64,000 nt of DNA from Pseudomonas sp. R84. GTDB lineage: Bacteria; Pseudomonadota; Gammaproteobacteria; Pseudomonadales; Pseudomonadaceae. Below, piece after piece: positions 63,388 to 64,000 of the stretch. Location of the stretch: NCBI RefSeq assembly GCF_009834515.1, contig NZ_CP019426.1:4763501-4827500 (forward strand), in the 5' to 3' direction. Under the pieces are notes generated by a model, which was not told the DNA's origin, did no database searches, and was given only the letters and a program-made list of their open reading frames with translations. The position numbers and the translations under genes are program-made. Within the stretch, counting starts at the first letter, position 1; every line of letters starts with the position of its first letter.

Positions 63388-64000
63388 ATGACCAACCAGA
63401 CCAATCGTCAGTTCCTGCTCGCCAAACGCCCGGTGGGTGCGGCCAACCGCGAGACCTTCACTTATCAGGAAGTACCGGTCGGAGAACCGGCGGCGGGCCA
63501 GATTCTGGTCAAGAACGAATACCTGTCCCTCGACCCGGCCATGCGTGGCTGGATGAACGAAGGCAAGTCCTACATCCCGCCGGTCGGTATCGGCGAAGTC
63601 ATGCGTGCGCTGGGCGTGGGTAAAGTCATCGCGTCTAACAATCCGGGCTTCGCGGTCGGGGACTACGTCAACGGAGCCATTGGCGTGCAGGATTATTTCC
63701 TCGGTGAGCCAAGAGGTTTCTACAAGGTCGATCCGAAACTGGCACCGCTGCCGGTGTATTTGTCGGCACTGGGCATGACAGGCATGACCGCCTACTTCGC
63801 CCTGCTGGATGTCGGTGCACCGAAGGCCGGTGACACCGTGGTGTTGTCCGGCGCAGCCGGAGCGGTGGGCAGCATTGCCGGGCAGATCGCCAAGATCAAA
63901 GGTTGCCGTGTGGTCGGCATTGCCGGCGGCGCCGACAAGTGCAAATTCCTCATCGACGAATTGGGCTTTGACGGGGCCATCGACTACAAGTCCGAAGATG
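63388..64000 (+). CDS. Zinc-independent MDR NADPH reductase (CurA-like), 3' end outside window
   Basis: The first 204 residues are visible. They start MTNQTNRQFLLAKRPVG, with the LSLDPAMRGWM block and the nucleotide-binding AAGAVGSIAGQIAK typical of the leukotriene B4 dehydrogenase/CurA branch of medium-chain reductases. No zinc ligands are seen. Members reduce alpha,beta-unsaturated ketones or aldehydes with NADPH. The family length is about 335-345 residues, so roughly 40% is missing at the right edge. Confidence 0.92.
   Translation, partial: MTNQTNRQFLLAKRPVGAANRETFTYQEVPVGEPAAGQILVKNEYLSLDPAMRGWMNEGKSYIPPVGIGEVMRALGVGKVIASNNPGFAVGDYVNGAIGVQDYFLGEPRGFYKVDPKLAPLPVYLSALGMTGMTAYFALLDVGAPKAGDTVVLSGAAGAVGSIAGQIAKIKGCRVVGIAGGADKCKFLIDELGFDGAIDYKSED

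Overview
The window is a chromosomal piece of a Pseudomonas of the fluorescens group. The evidence is the GC-rich codon use, many paired 'GCGAGCAGGCTCGCTCCCAC'-type REP repeats, and long runs of genes in the order I recall from P. aeruginosa PAO1: the PA2957-PA2985 block (tetR-rgsA-tatD-pilZ-holB-tmk-mltG-pabC-fabF-acpP-fabG-fabD-plsX-rpmF-yceD-maf-sppA-rluC-rne-murB-ptp-kdsB-lpxK-exbDB-comEC) and the PA2811-PA2820 block (ABC exporter, GST, transglutaminase, fadE, tRNA cluster). No transposase, integrase, phage gene or CRISPR array was seen.

Layout. 0-1.3 kb: end of a membrane protein and three small genes. 1.3-5.7 kb: GntR-regulated catabolic or salvage operon (ADP-ribosylglycohydrolase-like enzyme, NCS1 permease, PfkB kinase). 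5.7-12.5 kb: pentose locus with an AraFGH-type ABC importer, an SDR sugar dehydrogenase, an SMP-30 lactonase and an FCD-type GntR regulator. This fits the oxidative arabinose route; its dehydratases must lie elsewhere. The araF and regulator promoters carry the same 14-bp motif inside their -35/-10 spacers. The dehydrogenase is preceded by a short ORF that spans an intrinsic terminator. 12.6-15.7 kb: DUF1285 protein, lipoprotein, moaA, tetR. 15.9-16.1 kb: probable sRNA RgsA. 16.1-26.3 kb: large fatty-acid/cell-envelope block ending in a consensus promoter almost on top of the yceD start. 26.3-33.6 kb: maf, sppA, HAD phosphatase, rluC, and rne with a ~640-nt leader. 33.9-38.2 kb: molybdenum hydroxylase operon (iorAB-like, xdhC, mocA-like) that I believe is absent at this place in PAO1. 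38.5-45.4 kb: murB, ptp, kdsB, trm112-like, lpxK, exbD/exbB, comEC. 45.5-52.5 kb: DUF2062, ABC-2 exporter pair, GST, transglutaminase-like protein, fadE and a small conserved protein. 52.6-55.9 kb: accessory locus with a LysR regulator divergent from an AlaX-type tRNA-editing protein, an Fe(II)/2-oxoglutarate oxygenase and a LysE exporter. 56.0-56.6 kb: three tandem tRNA-Glu/tRNA-Gly pairs on the minus strand, with a terminator inside the array. 57.0-64 kb: conserved membrane-anchored protein, a seven-copy direct array of REP units, a chemoreceptor, a MocR/PLP regulator, an SDR and the start of a zinc-independent MDR reductase.

The best candidate for an undescribed system is 52.6-55.9 kb. An amino-acid-type oxygenase sits between a free-standing tRNA proofreading enzyme and an amino-acid exporter. 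The simplest reading is production of a modified amino acid, protection of translation from it, and its export. Second is the pentose locus control region, with a leader ORF and terminator and with operators inside the promoter spacers. All family assignments are from reading the sequence; no database search was run.
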